Of a DNA stretch of 7,295 nucleotides, positions 4,899 to 7,295 are shown one piece after another (the first letter of the stretch is position 1; the number at the start of each line of letters is the position of its first letter). The stretch comes from an uncultured Mollicutes bacterium (GTDB lineage Bacteria; Bacillota_I; Bacilli_A; Acholeplasmatales; Anaeroplasmataceae): assembly GCA_937905855.1 (NCBI GenBank), contig CALCWU010000035.1:1-7295 (forward strand). Direction: 5' to 3'. A program made the position numbers and the translations under genes. The notes below the pieces were generated by a model that did not search any database, was not told where the DNA came from, and worked only from the letters and a program-made list of their open reading frames with translations.

Positions 4899-6334
4899 GT
4901 GCAAATCTTTTAGTGCTATTTTTATGCTTAGGTAAAGCCTACGATATACTTAATATTTATCAGCAAGCTCATTATCATATTAAGAGCTATTTAAAGCATT
5001 ATTTTTTAAATGTTATTTATACTATAATTATTCCCCTACCTTTTATAATATTGGCTCATTTTTATAATATTGTTGGCTATTTCCTTTTGCCGATCATTAT
5101 CATTTATAGCTATTTTTTATTCTTAAAGCCAAAGGTTAAATTAAAGCTAAGCAATAGAATAAAAATATTAATTCCTTTTAATTTGCTTATTGGTTTAATT
5201 TTTATTATTAGGTATTATTATCTATTTATTTTTTATGAATATTTATTTGTTATATTCTTATATTTAAACATTATTATTTTTAGTTTGATTAATAAAAAAT
5301 ATTTACATCAGGCTATAAAGACGGCTTCAAAATGTGATAAGCTTGTCATTGGTATTACTGGTAGTGCTGGTAAAACCTCAACAAAGTGGCTAATATATAA
5401 TATATTAAAGGAATTTTATGATGTTAGTACACCAGATAATTCTATTAATACTCCCCTAGGAATAGCAAGCTTTATTAATAATGGTGGTCTTAATGCTGAA
5501 ATAATAATTTTAGAATACGGGATATCTAAAAGAAGAGATATGGATAAATTATTGAAAATAATTAAGCCTAATATAGGAATATTAACAGGAATTATACCAA
5601 TGCATATGGATGGATTTAAGAATGAAAAGGAATTATTTAAGGAAAAGATTAAGCTACTTCTTGCTTCAAAGGTTACTATTGCTAATTATGATTTTAAAAT
5701 TATTAGAGATAACATTATGGTAGATTATAGCTTTGGAATTAATTATGGTAATAATAGTATTAATATTATAAATGATAATCCCACTAGTATTCAGGCTTTT
5801 GATTGCCTATTTAAATCAAATTTAGTTGGAAATATTCAAGCATATAATATTATGGCTATGTTATGTGTTGCAAGCTATTTAAAGCTAGATTTAAAAATTG
5901 TTAGCAATGTTTTGGGCGGTATAACAAACTATAATCATCGCCTTAAGATAGATGGAGATAAGCATATCATAATCGATGATTCCTATAATTCTAATATTGT
6001 TGGTTTTAAGAATGCTTTAAAGACACTTAAGGAGCAAAAGGGTGCAAAGATTTTATTAACACCAGGAATTGTTGAACTTGGTAAATATAAGAAGAGTATT
6101 TATGAGGAATTATGTAGTAGTATTGTTTATAATGCTGATTATTGTATTTTGGTTGGTAAGCATTTAAATAGATTTTATTATTTGTTGAAGAAATTTGCTA
6201 TTAGAGTGTACTTGGTTTCTTCATTTAAAGAGGGCTTTAAATTAGCTAAATCAATTAGTAAATCTTATGAATATAGTGCTATTCTAATTGAAAATGATTT
6301 ACCAGATTTATATAAAATTGGTTTTAAAATTTGA
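4895..6334 (+). CDS. Membrane-anchored MurF-like Mur ligase
   Basis: A 479-residue ATP-dependent ligase of the Mur family, closest in its motifs to MurF, which adds D-Ala-D-Ala to the UDP-MurNAc peptide. The GTG start overlaps the hydrolase stop by 4 bp and has GGAGGG six bases upstream. Residues 1-135 are mostly hydrophobic with about four membrane segments, replacing MurF's N-terminal nucleotide-binding domain. An amphipathic stretch with YQQAHYHIKSYLKHY (22-36) resembles a motif seen in other membrane-anchored Mur ligases. The catalytic part follows: P-loop GITGSAGKTST (153-163) with Lys160, NSINTPLGIA (182-191), the EYG acidic motif (207-209), a His-containing IPMHMDGF (234-241), KEKI with Lys251 as candidate carbamylated lysine, NHRL (347-350) and IDDSYNSN (360-367). 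The C-terminus ends in ENDLPDLY. It may act on a membrane-bound or UDP-linked precursor; which one is unknown. Confidence 0.88.
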   Translation: MSANLLVLFLCLGKAYDILNIYQQAHYHIKSYLKHYFLNVIYTIIIPLPFIILAHFYNIVGYFLLPIIIIYSYFLFLKPKVKLKLSNRIKILIPFNLLIGLIFIIRYYYLFIFYEYLFVIFLYLNIIIFSLINKKYLHQAIKTASKCDKLVIGITGSAGKTSTKWLIYNILKEFYDVSTPDNSINTPLGIASFINNGGLNAEIIILEYGISKRRDMDKLLKIIKPNIGILTGIIPMHMDGFKNEKELFKEKIKLLLASKVTIANYDFKIIRDNIMVDYSFGINYGNNSINIINDNPTSIQAFDCLFKSNLVGNIQAYNIMAMLCVASYLKLDLKIVSNVLGGITNYNHRLKIDGDKHIIIDDSYNSNIVGFKNALKTLKEQKGAKILLTPGIVELGKYKKSIYEELCSSIVYNADYCILVGKHLNRFYYLLKKFAIRVYLVSSFKEGFKLAKSISKSYEYSAILIENDLPDLYKIGFKI

Positions 6335-6366
6335 ATGATACTAATATAATTAAATGGTGATTAGAA

Positions 6367-7295
6367 ATGAATATAATATTATTTGGTGGAGAAAGTTTGG
6401 AGCATGAAATATCGATAATTACAGCTTACCAAATTAAAGAATATATTAATGATGGTAGACTTATTTATATTAATAAAAATGGTGAATTGTTTTTAGCTGA
6501 TAAGCTAAGTCTTGATGATTTTAAGAATAATAAGCTAAAGGGTTTGAAAAAAATTTGGTTTTATAAGGGTGGCTTTAAAACGAAATTTAAAAGCTATCGA
6601 ATTAATTCTGCTATAATTGCTCTTCATGGTAAAAATGGTGAAGACGGCGCAGCTAAAGGATTATTAAATATTTATGGTATTCCATCTGTTGGTTCTGATA
6701 TTTTATCTAGTGCAATTTTTATGAATAAAGCAGTTAGTCATGAATTATTAAAGGATAAGGGATTTAATGTAACTGATTTTTATCTTTTAAATCGAACTGA
6801 TTTTATTTTTTCGCGATATCAAAATACTTATCCATGTATAATTAAGCCTAACAATGGTGGCTCATCTATAGGTGTTCATATTTGCTATAATGATGCTGAT
6901 TTTGTTATTAACGCTAGAAAAGCCTTTGATTTATGTAATGAAATTATTGTTGAAGAATATTTAGAGAATATAGAAGAATATAATGTTGCTGTTGCAAAGG
7001 GATATATATCTAATGCTTATATGATTAATAATGAAGGTAATTTTTTTTCTTTTACTGATAAATATGATAATTTAGAAAAGGTCAATGTTATTGTTAAGAA
7101 TAATGATTTAGCAATAAAGCTAAAGGATATAGCAAGAAGAATATATAAGGAATTTAATCTTACTGGTATTGTAAGAGTCGATTTTTTAGTTAAGGAAAAT
7201 AATATTTACGTATGTGAGCTTAATACTATTCCTGGAGGATTAGCTAATTATATGTTTGATGATTTTTCTAAGGTGATTAATTCGGAAATAGAAAA
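6367..7295 (+). CDS. ddl: D-alanine--D-alanine ligase, C-terminus cut by window edge
   Basis: An ATP-grasp enzyme that joins two D-alanines for peptidoglycan synthesis. 309 codons are visible and the frame is still open at the end; family members have about 300-360 residues, so little is missing. Conserved features are GGESLEHEIS (7-16) with the N-terminal active-site Glu12, LHGKNGEDGAAKGLL (86-100), IPSVGSDILSSAIFMNK (105-121), the lysine and loop IKPNNGGSSIGV (159-170), EEYLENIEEYNVAV (196-209), Lys232-Tyr233 where D-Ala-specific enzymes have Lys-Tyr, RVDF (270-273), and ELNTIPG (284-290) with metal-binding Glu284 and Asn286. Keeping the Tyr argues for D-Ala rather than D-Lac as second substrate. 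The start ATG has GGTGA six bases upstream. It lies 32 bp after the Mur ligase and is probably in the same operon, making the dipeptide that a MurF-type ligase uses. Confidence 0.93.
   Translation, partial: MNIILFGGESLEHEISIITAYQIKEYINDGRLIYINKNGELFLADKLSLDDFKNNKLKGLKKIWFYKGGFKTKFKSYRINSAIIALHGKNGEDGAAKGLLNIYGIPSVGSDILSSAIFMNKAVSHELLKDKGFNVTDFYLLNRTDFIFSRYQNTYPCIIKPNNGGSSIGVHICYNDADFVINARKAFDLCNEIIVEEYLENIEEYNVAVAKGYISNAYMINNEGNFFSFTDKYDNLEKVNVIVKNNDLAIKLKDIARRIYKEFNLTGIVRVDFLVKENNIYVCELNTIPGGLANYMFDDFSKVINSEIE

Noticed and set aside
4893..4900. TGA possibly read as Trp, joining hydrolase and Mur ligase
   Set aside because: All Trp codons checked are TGG; read-through in the hydrolase frame soon meets TAG, and the Mur ligase is in another frame with its own ribosome-binding site.
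1..7295. CRISPR arrays, insertion sequences, phage or toxin-antitoxin genes
   Set aside because: No direct-repeat arrays, transposase motifs, terminal inverted repeats or small paired frames were found; gene content is ordinary chromosomal.

Overview
The window is very AT-rich, with dense, mostly same-strand genes, short gaps and polypyrimidine-tailed hairpins. Every Trp codon I checked is TGG, and two genes end in TGA, so the code is the standard bacterial one rather than the Mycoplasma code. A T-box leader, a DUF3793/short-chain flavodoxin pair of clostridial type and peptidoglycan precursor genes point to a low-GC Bacillota bacterium with a cell wall. A gut-type Bacilli/Erysipelotrichia or clostridial lineage is plausible, but I cannot name the taxon. 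All genes are on the + strand.

Layout. (1) 1-404: the 3' end of a c-di-GMP EAL-domain gene, closed by a terminator that contains its stop codon. (2) 406-1490: a strong promoter (TTGACA, 17 nt, TATTAT), two copies of an 18-bp palindromic operator in the leader, then a DUF3793 gene and a flavodoxin gene. (3) 1494-4123: a second promoter, a complete T-box riboswitch with a CGC (Arg) specifier, its terminator, and a three-gene polar amino-acid ABC importer (lipoprotein, permease, ATPase) ending in a strong terminator. (4) 4185-7295: an alpha/beta hydrolase, a membrane-anchored MurF-like Mur ligase and a D-Ala-D-Ala ligase cut by the window edge.

How they work together. The importer is probably transcribed when uncharged tRNA-Arg accumulates, so arginine or a related cationic amino acid is its likely substrate. 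The DUF3793-flavodoxin pair looks like a metal- or redox-responsive unit under a dimeric repressor that is not encoded here. In the last operon the D-Ala-D-Ala ligase would make the dipeptide that a MurF-type enzyme adds to a peptidoglycan precursor; the hydrolase's role is unknown.

The strongest unexplained signals are the duplicated palindrome at 440-493, a third pairing arm just after the T-box terminator (1798-1805), and the replacement of the usual MurF N-terminal domain by about 130 residues of membrane sequence. None of them amounts to a proven new system.
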